The position numbers were made by a program, and so were the translations under genes. From the NCBI GenBank assembly GCA_038237625.1, contig JBBRYM010000003.1, forward strand, positions 186,001-250,000: a DNA stretch of 64,000 nucleotides. The letters run 5' to 3'. The DNA is from JAWVFM01 sp038237625. Lineage in GTDB: Bacteria > Actinomycetota > Thermoleophilia > Solirubrobacterales > 70-9. The notes under the pieces were generated by a model. That model worked only from the letters and a program-made list of their open reading frames with translations, was not told the origin of the DNA and did not search any database. Positions 6,709-16,512 of the stretch are shown here, one piece after another (positions within the stretch are counted from its first letter, which is position 1; every line of letters starts with the position of its first letter).

Positions 6709-8505
6709 CTAATGCTGGCCGGTTGGGTCCGACTTGCGCGCCGCCGCCTGGTAGGCGAATGCCGCCGCCAGAAACACCATTCCGACGACGATGAAAGAGA
6801 TCGTCCGCGCCGCAGTCGAGAGAGACGCGAGATCGAACAGGCTGATCTTGGCGCCGGCGAGCGCCATCAGGGCGAGTCCTGCCGTGCGCCAGGAGGGGTG
6901 GGCGCGCCGCAGGCCTCCCATGACGAGCGCCAGACCGCAAAGCGCCCACAGCGAAGAGACGATCACCTGCCCGCGAGCCTCGCTATCGAGCGCCGAGAGA
7001 GTGGACTGGGGTCGGAAGCGCCCAGCGCTCATCTGCGACGCATCGACGATCGCGACCGAGACCAGGTAGATCAGGAGCCCGACCACGGCGGCGGAAGCCC
7101 TGCCCCGCCATTCCTCGGGCCCGTAGGCCCGGGCAAGCGCGCATGCCAGTGCGATGGCGCCGCCGGCGATCAAGGCCGAGATCACCGAATCGACCCCGTT
7201 TGCCAGCGCATCGATCGGGATCTCAAAGATGAGGGCGTGCCCGGCAGCCAGGGCGAGGACGGCGAGCGCCACTCCCCGCTCCCATGGATGGCGGGCTGCG
7301 ATGAAGGTCACGGTGGCCGCGGCCGACCAGGCGACGACCAGCGCGGGGCCATGGAAGACCACACCTAGCCCCCACGCGAAGGAAGCGATTGCCGCCGTGA
7401 GGGCGGCGCGGCGGGTATCGACCATGCCCAGCGAATGGCATCGCCAAGAGGCCACGGAGTTCAGCGCTGCGAAGAGGAAGAGCCAGACCTTGGAGAGCGT
7501 GTCCGGCAGATCGGCAGCGGCGTGGTTCGGAATCGACCCATTGGTGATCAGTACGTAGCCGAGCGCTCCCGTGGCGGCCGCCATGACGCCGTACGTCGCC
7601 GACAGCCATGGCTCCTCAGAGCCGTCGCGAAGAGATCGTCCAAGAAGGCCGATCGCGCTGACGACGAGGCCGGCGAAAGCGACGGCAAATGCTTGGGTCG
7701 CCGTGAACGGACGGCCTTGCTGAGCTCCGAGGACCGACAGCGCCATGATCGCGAAGCTGGCGAGATAGAGGCTCGGCCAGCGCCGAGTCGCGGTAAGCGC
7801 CATCGCCGCGATGTAGACCGGGAAGAGGAAAGCGAGCGTGTCCGGCGAGTAGTGAGCGCCGACGAGCGCCGGTGAGATCAGGGTCCCGCCGACCGCCAGG
7901 GTCGTGACGATCTCAGAGCCGCGGTGCAGGGCGAAGGCGGCTGCCGCAATGCCGATCAACGTTGCCAGGGCGACGCCAGCGTCGACCGAGACGAGTCCGT
8001 AGAGCCGAGTTGCTGCCACGTCGGTGAGGAACAGCCCGACCAGTCCGCTCAGCAAAAGCGCCATCGCCGGGATGCCTCCGCGCCGACGTTCGAGCAGGAC
8101 CATCCCCGACCCCGCCAAGGTCGCGGAGAAGATCGCGGCCAGAACCACTCGAAGGCTCTCGCTGATCCATCCCTGGCTGATCCCGTAAGAGACCAGGAAG
8201 GCCAACCCGAGCGTGACGGCGAGGCCTCCGGCTACGGCGAGCATCCGCGGGGTGGCAAGATCTTCGAGACCCGGCGTCGGTCGGCGCCGGCGCTCCCGCG
8301 CGAATGGGGTTTCGTCCCACGCCGTCTCCTCATAAGCAGGCTCGTCGCGCTCGCCCCGGATGGGAGCCGGTTCCGCGGGTGCGCGTGCTGAGGTGGCGAC
8401 AGGTCGCGACCGCGCCGAGCTTTCGGCCCGCAGTTCGTCGATCTGCTGCTGGAGCTCCGCGTGTGTGTCCTCGAGTTCGCGGATACGCCGCTCGAGATCT
8501 GACAT
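6709..8505 (-). CDS. DUF2339 family multispanning membrane protein
   Basis: About 598 residues from the ATG at 8505 (MSDLERRIRELEDTHAELQQ). The N-terminal 35 residues are a coiled coil. A Pro/Glu/Arg-rich linker follows, then some 15-18 hydrophobic segments beginning LAVAGGLAVTLGLAFLVSYG and ending ISFIVVGMVFLAAAFAYQ. The coiled coil plus many short membrane helices, with conserved SYGISQGWI and HRGSEIVTTLAVGGTLISP, is the DUF2339 pattern. Function is unknown in the family. The frame is open to 8736, but the upstream part is low complexity and the coiled-coil start is typical. Predicted inner-membrane protein. It stands alone on the minus strand between two frameshifted lipoprotein genes. Confidence 0.8.
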   Translation of the reverse strand: MSDLERRIRELEDTHAELQQQIDELRAESSARSRPVATSARAPAEPAPIRGERDEPAYEETAWDETPFARERRRRPTPGLEDLATPRMLAVAGGLAVTLGLAFLVSYGISQGWISESLRVVLAAIFSATLAGSGMVLLERRRGGIPAMALLLSGLVGLFLTDVAATRLYGLVSVDAGVALATLIGIAAAAFALHRGSEIVTTLAVGGTLISPALVGAHYSPDTLAFLFPVYIAAMALTATRRWPSLYLASFAIMALSVLGAQQGRPFTATQAFAVAFAGLVVSAIGLLGRSLRDGSEEPWLSATYGVMAAATGALGYVLITNGSIPNHAAADLPDTLSKVWLFLFAALNSVASWRCHSLGMVDTRRAALTAAIASFAWGLGVVFHGPALVVAWSAAATVTFIAARHPWERGVALAVLALAAGHALIFEIPIDALANGVDSVISALIAGGAIALACALARAYGPEEWRGRASAAVVGLLIYLVSVAIVDASQMSAGRFRPQSTLSALDSEARGQVIVSSLWALCGLALVMGGLRRAHPSWRTAGLALMALAGAKISLFDLASLSTAARTISFIVVGMVFLAAAFAYQAAARKSDPTGQH

Positions 8506-8606
8506 CAGTGGAGACAACCCCGCCCGGTGCTCTTCGTTTCGCGGTGGCGGAGTACGGTCATCCGCGATGGTGACGAACTCGTCGGTCCGGCGTAGTGTCA
8601 GGGCCG

Positions 8607-9022
8607 ATGCACATGTCATCTCGTCGCATCCGCGTGGGTCTGTGCCTCGGGGTCTTGGCAAGGCTGGATGCGGCAGTTCGACGACGGCCACCACAACCTC
8701 GACGTTGCCGGCCAACCTCGACTGTGCGGGAGGCATGAACAGCTATACGGGCGCATCTATCGACGCGATCCCACACGGTCCCTCGGCACGTCCGTCTGAC
8801 GCTCTGACCGATTTCATCCGCTGGTACGCCCCGAGGCTCGACTCGGGAGACTTCGTGAGAGGGGAGGAAACCAAGGCGCATGCCGAAGCCACGATTCCCT
8901 TCGTCTACACCGCGCAGGGCTCGAAGTTGGCTGAGGTCTACGCCGTGAACCGCCGCAAGGCGGGCTGGGTTCTCGCTGGGTACAACGCGTGTAAGCAGGC
9001 CATCACCCGCGGACCTTCCTGA
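8607..9022 (+). pseudogene. Small secreted/lipoprotein-like gene with a frameshift
   Basis: The ATG at 8607 (AGGG five bases upstream) starts a signal-like sequence, MHMSSRRIRVGLCLGVLA. A second frame then carries the mature part, GCGSSTTATTTSTLPANLDC, followed by TDFIRWYAPRLDSGDFVRGE and AGWVLAGYNACKQA. One missing base between about 8640 and 8672 would join them and put a cysteine right after the signal. Protein of unknown function. The mature part is clearly protein-like; the joining is inference. Confidence 0.45.
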
Positions 9023-9169
9023 ACCCGAACCCAAGCACTCAAGGGTCCGAACCCAGGGCCTCTACGAATCGAACGCCGCGGTGTGGCGGCACTCGTGCAG
9101 CATCACCGGCGTCAACGCCCGAGCAGCCGAGGCCGGACGGCGAGCGGCGAGCGGCGGTGGAGCCCCGGC

Positions 9170-9493
9170 TCAGGCTGTCGCCGCGGCGGGATCCTCGGGT
9201 CGTCGTTCGCCGGCCCGAAGCAGGAGCCACGCGAACTGAAGCGTCGCCTTCAGATGTCCTCGGTAGGAGTCCCAGGTGGATCCATCGGGCGCACCGTCGA
9301 GAAGCGCGGCGGCGCCGTCAAGGCCGAGTTGGACGACTTCGAGGTCGCGGGCTGCCGCGCATTCGACGACGGCGGCCGAGAGAAGAAACAAGTCCCTCTC
9401 CGGGGGGACCCGGCCGGCCGCAACATGCGTCGCAATTCGGGCCGCGGAGAAGGTCAAGCGGTCGGCTGCGGGTGAGGATCGCGGCGCTCGCAT
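9170..9493 (-). CDS. Hypothetical small helical protein downstream of hsdM
   Basis: 107 residues, mostly alpha-helical (RDLFLLSAAVVECAAARDLE, TWDSYRGHLKATLQFAWLLL). It follows hsdM by 71 bases on the same strand, so it may be the last gene of the restriction operon. No ribosome binding site stands out for the ATG at 9493, and the real start may be internal. Not recognised; cytoplasmic by composition. Confidence 0.45.
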   Translation of the reverse strand: MRAPRSSPAADRLTFSAARIATHVAAGRVPPERDLFLLSAAVVECAAARDLEVVQLGLDGAAALLDGAPDGSTWDSYRGHLKATLQFAWLLLRAGERRPEDPAAATA

Positions 9494-9564
9494 GCTGAGT
9501 GGAAGCCCCAGCCTTCGAAGTTCGCCCCCTCCGATCGGTGGCGAGGCCTGACCGCTGCGCAGAC

Positions 9565-11112
9565 CTACCGATCGTCCGGCAGCAGTTCCTCGACGCCCTC
9601 GTCTTCTGAGACGGCACCGTCACCGTTCTCGCCCCGAAGCTCGGCAGCAACCGCCTCGAATTGAGCCAGCGCCGCAGAGAGGTGCTCGACGATCTCCTCA
9701 GCGATTACCTCCGGGGCGGGCAGGCTGTCGGCGTCAGTCAACGACTCGTCCTTGACGTCGGCCCAGATGTCCAGGTTGAAGCCATCCCGCGTGGCCAGGT
9801 CCTCGTAGGTCCAGCGCTTGAACTGCTCCGTTTCCTCGCGCGCGCTCAGGGGCTCGCCGGGCTTGTATGCCCCAACGAACGGCTCGAGGTCCGCGCGCGT
9901 CATCTGCCTCGTCTTCAACGTGAAGTGCTGATTGGTGCGGAGGTCGAAGACCCAGAGCTCCTTAGTCGCCGGCTCGGAGGACGCGGCCTTGCGCTCGAAG
10001 AAGATGACATTGGCCTTCACGCCCTGGGCGTAGAAGATCCCTGTCGGCAGGCGCAACAGCGTGTGGACGTTGCAGTCCTCCACCAGGCGGCGCCGGATCG
10101 TCTCCCCCGCCCCGCCCTCGAAGAGCACGTTGTCGGGAACGACCATTGCAGCCCGGCCTCCGATCTTGAGCATCGAGCGAATGTGCTGGACGAAATTGAG
10201 TTGCTTGTTTGCGGTCGTCGCCCAGAAGTCCTGGCGGGCGATGGTCTGCGCCTCGCGGCTGTCCCGTCCGTCCTCGCCTGCGATTGTCACCGACGACTTC
10301 CGCCCGAATGGCGGATTCGCAAGCACGAGGTCCACCTTGTCCGAGGGCTCTGCGAGCAGGGCGTCCCGCACCTCGATCGGCGGCGTCGCATCGGGCGTCG
10401 TTCCGCCGATGCCGTGCAGGAAGAGGTTCATCGCGCAGAGGCGCGCGGTGTTGTCAACGATCTCGACACCAGTGAACGTCTCGTCTCGAAGCGCCCGCTT
10501 CTCGCCACGGTCGAGGTCGTAGTGCTCGGAGATGTACTCGTGGGCGATCAGGAGGAAGCCGCCAGTGCCACACGCCGGGTCGGCGATCTTCTCGCCGGGC
10601 TGCGGCCGAGCGCAGTCGACCATCGCGCGGATCAGGGCGCGTGGCGTGAAGTACTGACCGGCGCCTGTCTTGACGTCGGCGGCGTTCTTCTCCAGCAGGC
10701 CCTCGTACGCGTCGCCCTTGACGTCGGCATCCACGCCGAGCCAGGTCTCGCCGTCGATCAGATCCACGATCAGGCGCTTGAGATTCGCCGGGTTCTGGAT
10801 CCGGTTCTGTGACTTGCGGAAGATCAGGCCAAGGAGTCCTGGCTGTTTCCCAAGCTCGTTGAGGAGGATCGTGTACTGGGCCTCGAGCTCCGGTCCGTCC
10901 TGCTCGAGTAGTGACGGCCAGTCGTAGCCCGCCGGGATCTTCGACTCCTCGTTCCACGGTCGCTGCGTCCGCTCGTGCGCCATCTTGAGGAACAGCAGGT
11001 AGGTGAGCTGCTCGACATAGTCGCCGTACGAGAGCCCGTCGTCGCGGAGGAGGTTGCAGTAGTTCCACAGCTTCGCGACGAGCTGCGTTGAGTGGTTGGT
11101 GGCAGTGCTCAT
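9565..11112 (-). CDS. hsdM: Type I restriction-modification system, DNA methyltransferase subunit
   Basis: 515 residues, normal for HsdM. An N-terminal helical domain (residues 5-150) contains the family segment GLSYGDYVEQLTYLLFLKM. The N6-adenine methyltransferase domain has GQYFTPRALI, SAM-binding motif I DPACGTGGF (178-186) and catalytic motif IV NPPF (266-269). The C-terminal part carries the region that contacts HsdS. It methylates adenine in the sequence chosen by HsdS, protecting host DNA. The ATG overlaps the stop of hsdS by four bases, so translation is coupled. Third gene of hsdR-hsdS-hsdM. Confidence 0.95.
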   Translation of the reverse strand: MSTATNHSTQLVAKLWNYCNLLRDDGLSYGDYVEQLTYLLFLKMAHERTQRPWNEESKIPAGYDWPSLLEQDGPELEAQYTILLNELGKQPGLLGLIFRKSQNRIQNPANLKRLIVDLIDGETWLGVDADVKGDAYEGLLEKNAADVKTGAGQYFTPRALIRAMVDCARPQPGEKIADPACGTGGFLLIAHEYISEHYDLDRGEKRALRDETFTGVEIVDNTARLCAMNLFLHGIGGTTPDATPPIEVRDALLAEPSDKVDLVLANPPFGRKSSVTIAGEDGRDSREAQTIARQDFWATTANKQLNFVQHIRSMLKIGGRAAMVVPDNVLFEGGAGETIRRRLVEDCNVHTLLRLPTGIFYAQGVKANVIFFERKAASSEPATKELWVFDLRTNQHFTLKTRQMTRADLEPFVGAYKPGEPLSAREETEQFKRWTYEDLATRDGFNLDIWADVKDESLTDADSLPAPEVIAEEIVEHLSAALAQFEAVAAELRGENGDGAVSEDEGVEELLPDDR

Positions 11113-12362
11113 GGTGCGCCCACATGATCCTTGAGTAGTGCGGCTGCCGGCTGATCTGAAGGGTCTTGCGCAGTGAGGCCCCCGCTGATTGCCGCTTCGA
11201 GCATCGCGCGCCGGAGCGAACAGGCGATCTCCTTACCGCGATCAATGTCGTCCATCGACTGGTTTCGCGCGGCGACTTGGCGCCTCACAAACGAGACGAT
11301 CCTGTGCTGCTCGTCGAGCTCGGGGAGCGGGATAGGAAAGGCCCGGATGGTCTCCTGCGAGATCTTCGGCATGCTTCCCGCGATTCCCTGGGCGGCCTGA
11401 CGAAAGTACCGGCGGGCCCGCCGCTCCTTCAGGACCAGCTCTACGAACTCGGGAAGCACGGCATCCGACGCGCGAACTCGGATCAAGAGATCAGGAAAGA
11501 TGGCCCAACCCGGATCGCCGGCGTATAGCGCGGCGGTGCCAACGAGCTCCGGCGTGTTCGAGCGCTCGACGAAGAGGTCGCCCGGCTCGATCCAAAGATC
11601 GCTCACGCGAGCGGGATCTGCCGTCGTCATCTTCGTGTTCCGATTGTTAAAGCGGCCTGTCGTGACAGCCGTCAGCGTCAACGTCCGGACTCCGGCCCCG
11701 TCGGACGACGCCTTGGCCGAGTGGCCGTTCCGAAGCGGCTCTCTTAAGAGATCGCCCAGCTCAACCTTGGGCCAGGCGCCACAGAGTGCATTCGTGTAAA
11801 TCGATTCTCCCAGGAGCCTCGCATGTGCGCGGGCATTGCTGAGCGACTCGACCGCGTCGTTCATTAGCCGATCCAGCTCCTCGACAGCAGCCGCGATGCG
11901 GACCTGCTCCTGGAGCGGTGGGACCCGCACCGGCGTAGCGAGAAATCGGCCCCGAGTTATATGGACCATCCCGGAACCGTGAGCTTGCGCGCGCAAGTCA
12001 GCCAGCACGGCCTTCAGCAGGTGGTAGTGGAAGGCCGGAGAGATAAAGCTCTCGACCTTGAAGATGTGCTGGTTGAGAACAGCGTCCGGACCTCGCCATT
12101 GGAAAGCGTCGAGCGTGGCCGCCCACGACACGAGGAGGTCTCCGTCGCGCACTTCGTTCCGCGGATCAGCCTCGCCGTCGAAATAATTGAACGGCTTGGT
12201 GGAGTCCGTGAGGTTCTGAATCCGGATGATCGGTCGCCCAGCCGCCCTCCACTCCGACTTCTTGAACCCGCGGCCGTTGTGATAGCGACCAAGGTCTCCC
12301 AGCGTCGCCCAGGCCCAGCCCTGGGGAAGCTCATCGCGCCCGTTCCCGGCGGGGCCGCTCAC
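11109..12362 (-). CDS. hsdS: Type I restriction-modification system, specificity subunit
   Basis: 417 residues with the two-fold layout of HsdS. The first target recognition domain opens LPQGWAWATLGDLGRYHNGR (residues ~12-31) and closes with PPLQEQVRIAAAVEELDRL plus a conserved helix. The second begins near WPKVELGDLL and closes with LPELDEQHRIVSFVRRQVAA and its helix. The two domains set the bipartite DNA sequence recognised by the complex. The start is GTG at 12362, overlapping the hsdR stop by four bases. The recognition sequence cannot be read from the protein alone. Confidence 0.93.
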   Translation of the reverse strand: MSGPAGNGRDELPQGWAWATLGDLGRYHNGRGFKKSEWRAAGRPIIRIQNLTDSTKPFNYFDGEADPRNEVRDGDLLVSWAATLDAFQWRGPDAVLNQHIFKVESFISPAFHYHLLKAVLADLRAQAHGSGMVHITRGRFLATPVRVPPLQEQVRIAAAVEELDRLMNDAVESLSNARAHARLLGESIYTNALCGAWPKVELGDLLREPLRNGHSAKASSDGAGVRTLTLTAVTTGRFNNRNTKMTTADPARVSDLWIEPGDLFVERSNTPELVGTAALYAGDPGWAIFPDLLIRVRASDAVLPEFVELVLKERRARRYFRQAAQGIAGSMPKISQETIRAFPIPLPELDEQHRIVSFVRRQVAARNQSMDDIDRGKEIACSLRRAMLEAAISGGLTAQDPSDQPAAALLKDHVGAP

Positions 12363-15172
12363 GCCGCCGCCAACTCCTCGTTCAGCTCCGCGAGCAGCTC
12401 GTCGAGGGCATCGCCGAACGTTTCGTGGGCCCCAACCAGGCCACCCTCCTGCGCGAACGGCTCGAGGTCGAAGTCGTCGCGCTCAAGCGTCATCGACGTC
12501 GCGATGTGTTCAGCCATCCATCGCAGCCAGCGGAGCTGCTCCTCAGTGAACTCGCGGCCCGCCGACAGCTGCTCGGTGAGCCAGATGTCGAAGCGGAGCA
12601 TCACGACCTCCTTGCGAGGGAGCAGCTCGTCGTCATGCTCCATGGCGAAGCGAACAAGCTGGACGAGATCAGTCAGGGTGCGGCGCATACCGGTGCCCTT
12701 GACCTTGTCTGAGTCGAGCGACTCGTAGGCGGCCCAGAGCTTCTCCGCGGTCAGGTCGTGGGGCGGTTTGCCGATCGCCTCCGCCAGCTCCTTCAGGTCG
12801 TCGTAGCTCGGGCGTAGCCGGTAGGGGCGCTGGTAGTAGGCCTGGAGCGCGAGGTACTCGTCGTGGTGCTCCTTCACGAAGCGCTCGAAGTCCTCGGCGG
12901 CGTCCCGGGCCTGGCCGGCATCGGTCCAGCCAGCGAAGCTCACGCGATCGGGCGTCGTCATGTCGATCAGCTGCGCGGCCTGCTCGCGCAGGGAGAGAAT
13001 GCGCTGGCGGACCTCCGCCCTCATCAGAGGCTGGACGGCGGCGGTGAGGAGCTCCTCCTTCGCAGCGCTCAGCTCGTCGTCGCTCGGCTCGTAGGTCTCG
13101 TCGTCGGCCGCGCCGGCCCGGGCGGCGGCCTCGGTTGCCCATCGCTCGGGATCGGCCGCTTCGATCAGAGTCGCCGCTACCTCAGCCATCCCCTGACCGT
13201 CGGCGAGCTCGGCGAACTCCTGACGGCGCTTCTCATCGAGGTTGTTGTGGAGACGGGCAAGGCGTGAGCCGATCGTGGAGACGATCTCCTCGCTCTTGAT
13301 GCCCATTGCGACGTCCTGGAGGAGACGATCGAGAGCGACGCCGGGCTTTCGCTCTAGCGGCCGAGTGTCGAGCCAGGCCTTTCCCTCGTCCGTGAGGCCG
13401 ACGCAGTCGACGATCACAAAGCTGTCCTTCGACGTCGCTCCCTCGGTGACGGACTGGAGGTCGGTCGGGTCGATCGTGCGCACCCCGCGTCCCTTCATCT
13501 GCTCGAAAAGGGTGCGCGAGCCGACCATGCGCATGAAGACCAGGCATTCCAACGGCCGGATGTCGGTGCCGGTCGCGATCTGGTCGACCGAGACCGCGAT
13601 CCGGAACTTCGGGTCGGTGCGGAAGTCCTGGATGTGCTGGTCGGAGTCGCCCTCGCTCTTGTAGGTGATCTTGCGAGCGAAGTCCGAGCCGCGGTTGAAC
13701 TCCTCGCGGACGATCCGCAGGACGTCCTCGGCGTGGTTGTCGGTCTTGCAGAAGAAGACGGTCTTGGGAACCTCGGGGCGTGCGGGGAAGATCTCGGTCA
13801 AGACCCGTTCCTTGAAGGCACGCACGACCGTCCGGATCTGGTCGGGGTTGACGACGGCTCGATCGAGCTTCGCCTTGTCATAGGTGACCTCGTCCTCGAG
13901 CTGCTCGCGCTGGCGCCAGCGCGTGCCCAGGTCGCGGACCTCGACCCAGGCGCCGGCGGCGATCTCGCCGCCGCCCTCGGAGACCTCGGTCTTGATCCGA
14001 TAGGTGGTGTAGGGGACGTTGACGCCGTCGGCGACCGCCTGCTCGTGCTTGTACTCGGTGACCACGTTCTGGTCGAAGTAGACGCGTGTTGTGTGCTCGG
14101 CGGTTGCCGTGAGGCCGGCCAGCGACATGTCGAAGTAGTCGAGCACCTGACCCCAGCGGCCGTAGATCGAGCGGTGGCACTCGTCGACGAATCCGACGTC
14201 GAAGGTCTCGATCGGGATCTCGGGGCGGTAGACGACCGGGAGCACCTCGTCTGCTTGCTCCGGTGGGGTCTCGAAAGTGGACTGCTCCTCGGCCTCGGGA
14301 TCAAACTCCTCGTCGGACTGGCCACGGAGGATCGAGTAGAGGCGCTGGATCGTCGTGATCACGACCTTGGCGGCCGGATCGATCCGGTTTGAGCGCAGGA
14401 CCTGGACGTTGTAGAGCTCGGTGAACTTGCGCCGATCGTCGGGGGTGACGTAGTTGGCGAACTCCGTGAAGGCCTGGCGGCCGAGGTTGATGCGATCGAC
14501 GAGGAAGAGGATCCGCTCGGCGTCAGCATACCGGAGCAGCCGGTAGGCCTCGGCCACTGCCACGTAGGTCTTTCCCGATCCCATGGTCATGTTGACCAGG
14601 GCCTTGGGCTTCGCGTTTCGCAGTGAGTCCTCGAGGCCCTCGATCGCCGTGATCTGGACGTCGCGGAGGCCGTCCAGATCGAGGGCGGGCATTCGGCGCA
14701 GGCGCGTAAGGAGCGAGAACTCCTCCTGAGCCCAGCCGATCAGAGTCTCGGGGCGGTGGAAATGGAAGGCGTCGCGGGGGCGGGCGATCGGATCGCGGAG
14801 GTTTGTGAAGAGCGTCTCCGCTCCCGTCGACTGGTAGTGGAACGGCAGGGGCAGCGGCTCCCAATGAGGGATCGGCCGCTCCTTGACCAGCTCGCTGAAG
14901 CCCTCGGTGTAGCGCTCGGTCTGCCACTCGACGCCGCGGAGGGTCTCGCCCTCCTTCTTGGCCTCGATCGTTCCGAGAGCCTTTCCGTCACCGAAGAGCA
15001 GGTAGTCAACCGGCCCGGTCTTGGTCGGGACCTCGCGCACAGCAATGCCCCGGCCGGCAGTTAAGTCGATCCCGCGGTAGTCCTGGACGATCCAGCCGGC
15101 CTCGGCCAGCATGCGGTCGATCTCGACCCGAGCCTTCTGCTCAGGATGCAGGCGCTCCTCCACGGGGGTCAA
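12359..15172 (-). CDS. hsdR: Type I restriction-modification system, restriction/translocase subunit
   Basis: 937 residues. The N-terminal PD-(D/E)xK nuclease has D56 (TGPVDYLLF) and E70-A-K72 (GTIEAKKEG). The superfamily 2 motor has Walker A MGSGKT (197-202) and Walker B DECH (330-333). A second RecA-like domain includes VSVDQIATGTDIRPLECLVF and a GRGVRT arginine finger. A C-terminal helical region follows. It translocates unmodified DNA with ATP and cuts it at a distance. First gene of the operon. Start is uncertain between TTG at 15172 and GTG at 15163, since neither has a strong ribosome binding site. All key residues look intact, so the system is probably active. Confidence 0.93.
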   Translation of the reverse strand: MTPVEERLHPEQKARVEIDRMLAEAGWIVQDYRGIDLTAGRGIAVREVPTKTGPVDYLLFGDGKALGTIEAKKEGETLRGVEWQTERYTEGFSELVKERPIPHWEPLPLPFHYQSTGAETLFTNLRDPIARPRDAFHFHRPETLIGWAQEEFSLLTRLRRMPALDLDGLRDVQITAIEGLEDSLRNAKPKALVNMTMGSGKTYVAVAEAYRLLRYADAERILFLVDRINLGRQAFTEFANYVTPDDRRKFTELYNVQVLRSNRIDPAAKVVITTIQRLYSILRGQSDEEFDPEAEEQSTFETPPEQADEVLPVVYRPEIPIETFDVGFVDECHRSIYGRWGQVLDYFDMSLAGLTATAEHTTRVYFDQNVVTEYKHEQAVADGVNVPYTTYRIKTEVSEGGGEIAAGAWVEVRDLGTRWRQREQLEDEVTYDKAKLDRAVVNPDQIRTVVRAFKERVLTEIFPARPEVPKTVFFCKTDNHAEDVLRIVREEFNRGSDFARKITYKSEGDSDQHIQDFRTDPKFRIAVSVDQIATGTDIRPLECLVFMRMVGSRTLFEQMKGRGVRTIDPTDLQSVTEGATSKDSFVIVDCVGLTDEGKAWLDTRPLERKPGVALDRLLQDVAMGIKSEEIVSTIGSRLARLHNNLDEKRRQEFAELADGQGMAEVAATLIEAADPERWATEAAARAGAADDETYEPSDDELSAAKEELLTAAVQPLMRAEVRQRILSLREQAAQLIDMTTPDRVSFAGWTDAGQARDAAEDFERFVKEHHDEYLALQAYYQRPYRLRPSYDDLKELAEAIGKPPHDLTAEKLWAAYESLDSDKVKGTGMRRTLTDLVQLVRFAMEHDDELLPRKEVVMLRFDIWLTEQLSAGREFTEEQLRWLRWMAEHIATSMTLERDDFDLEPFAQEGGLVGAHETFGDALDELLAELNEELAAA

Positions 15173-15292
15173 GGTATCCGGTGGCCGCCGACAGCGGGTC
15201 TAATCATTGCCACGCGCGGAGCGCAGCAATTCTCTGACGTAGGCGACGTACAGAGCGCTCAGCGGGCAATTGCAAGTCGACGGCCTGTGTGC

Positions 15293-15817
15293 TCAGAGAC
15301 CGAACCCTGCGGCAAGTTCACTTGGGCGGCATAGCTCGATGGTCCCGAGAGAGGACGTGAAGAACGTCTCGTCGCTTGTGCAGATCGCGTCCGCGTCCCC
15401 GTGGTATGCAGCGGCGACCACATGCAGGTCGAGATCATCGAAGTCCCGCAAGGTCGTCTTGCCTTCGAGGTCGTTCAGTAGCTCCTCGCGGGTCTGGCCG
15501 GTTAGGTGGTAGACGATCTCAGTGATGGGGAGGTTGTGAAGATCAGTCCGATCCGGCAGAGATCGGCCGATGGGAGATTGGCTGATCTCCAGCAAGGGCT
15601 CATGAGCTCTTACGAAATCCCAGACATCCTCTGGCGCGAACACGACTCCTCGCAGGTCTCCCATGACCGCGTGGCGGTACATCTCGAGCAGGACGACGTC
15701 GCTTGTAACGCCGCGCAACGGCCCGCCTCTGGCGGCGAGGTCGAGAAGCTTCGCGTTGGTGCCGACCGGCCTCAGGAGTGCGCCACACCAGACGGTCGCG
15801 TCGAAGAAGACTTTCAC
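15293..15817 (-). CDS. PIN domain protein, VapC-like toxin candidate
   Basis: 174 residues. It opens MKVFFDATVWCGALL, with the first PIN aspartate at D6 after a hydrophobic strand. A second acidic site lies near LLEMYRHAV. The last part, DFDDLDLHVVAAAYHGDADA followed by ICTSDETFF, carries the third and fourth acidic positions. Such proteins are usually ribonucleases of toxin-antitoxin systems. It starts nine bases after the HTH protein at 15827-16510 on the same strand, as in operons where the antitoxin comes first. Toxin activity is inferred. Confidence 0.75.
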   Translation of the reverse strand: MKVFFDATVWCGALLRPVGTNAKLLDLAARGGPLRGVTSDVVLLEMYRHAVMGDLRGVVFAPEDVWDFVRAHEPLLEISQSPIGRSLPDRTDLHNLPITEIVYHLTGQTREELLNDLEGKTTLRDFDDLDLHVVAAAYHGDADAICTSDETFFTSSLGTIELCRPSELAAGFGL

Positions 15818-15826
15818 CGGAGCGGC

Positions 15827-16510
15827 TCAGCGCCCCCGAGCCTGCCTCATGGCGGCGACCATCTCCTCGTCGCTCGGGAGGTCCTTGCCATCGAGATGCC
15901 TGAGAAGCCGCGCGGCGATCTCGCGCCGGGCGCTCTCGGTCTCCTTACCGCGGTGCCAGTCGAACTGCGCTGACGGGATCCGGTATGAGCCGCCGGGAGT
16001 TCGCGCAAATTCGATCTTCCCGGCTTCGCACCACTTGTAGACAGCTTGAGGCGTGACTCCGAAGTGAGCGGCAACGTCGGCTACGGAGAGCGTGTCGGGG
16101 AGCGTCTTTGAAACAGCGTCTGAAGTTGCCGCGTCTCTCCACATGCTTGCCAGCTCAAGGGCGAGCTCGCGCGTCTGAAGATCCATGTGATCGACAGCCG
16201 CGCTCTCATCAAGCGCGCCGGCGATGGTCAGCGCAAATTCGGCTGCTGAGGTGCCATCGGCTTCGTCCTCAGTTCCGACACCCTCGAATTCATGCCGCAA
16301 GACATCTCGTCCAATCAGCCCACTCGCATCGAGAGTCCTCAAGGTTGCCTCGAGAGCCTCGTCCCAGTCCGAATAAAGATCTAGATCAGGCGCAAGGAGC
16401 TCCTGGATCTCTTTCGCCAAGACCCGAAGCATGGGGGCCCTGTCGTCCGGCGCACTGGTGATCGTTTCGTGCCACAGAGCGGCACGATCGGCTGGACTCA
16501 GAGCGAGCAT
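15827..16510 (-). CDS. HTH (excisionase-type) DNA-binding protein, probable antitoxin partner of the PIN protein
   Basis: 227 residues. The first 120 residues are helical and acidic. A winged helix-turn-helix follows at ~144-185 (LSVADVAAHFGVTPQAVYKW, then GKIEFARTPGGSYRIPSAQF), the AlpA/excisionase-like pattern. The C-terminus is charged and helical. The ATG at 16510 has a strong AAGGAG ribosome binding site. Three GTTGAA copies sit just upstream and could be an operator for self-repression. With the PIN gene nine bases downstream this looks like a toxin-antitoxin operon, with DNA binding in this subunit. Confidence 0.7.
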   Translation of the reverse strand: MLALSPADRAALWHETITSAPDDRAPMLRVLAKEIQELLAPDLDLYSDWDEALEATLRTLDASGLIGRDVLRHEFEGVGTEDEADGTSAAEFALTIAGALDESAAVDHMDLQTRELALELASMWRDAATSDAVSKTLPDTLSVADVAAHFGVTPQAVYKWCEAGKIEFARTPGGSYRIPSAQFDWHRGKETESARREIAARLLRHLDGKDLPSDEEMVAAMRQARGR

Positions 16511-16512
16511 GG

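Noticed and set aside
9661..10812. 383-codon plus-strand ORF opposite hsdM
   Set aside because: Shadow of a well-supported hsdM; no independent features.
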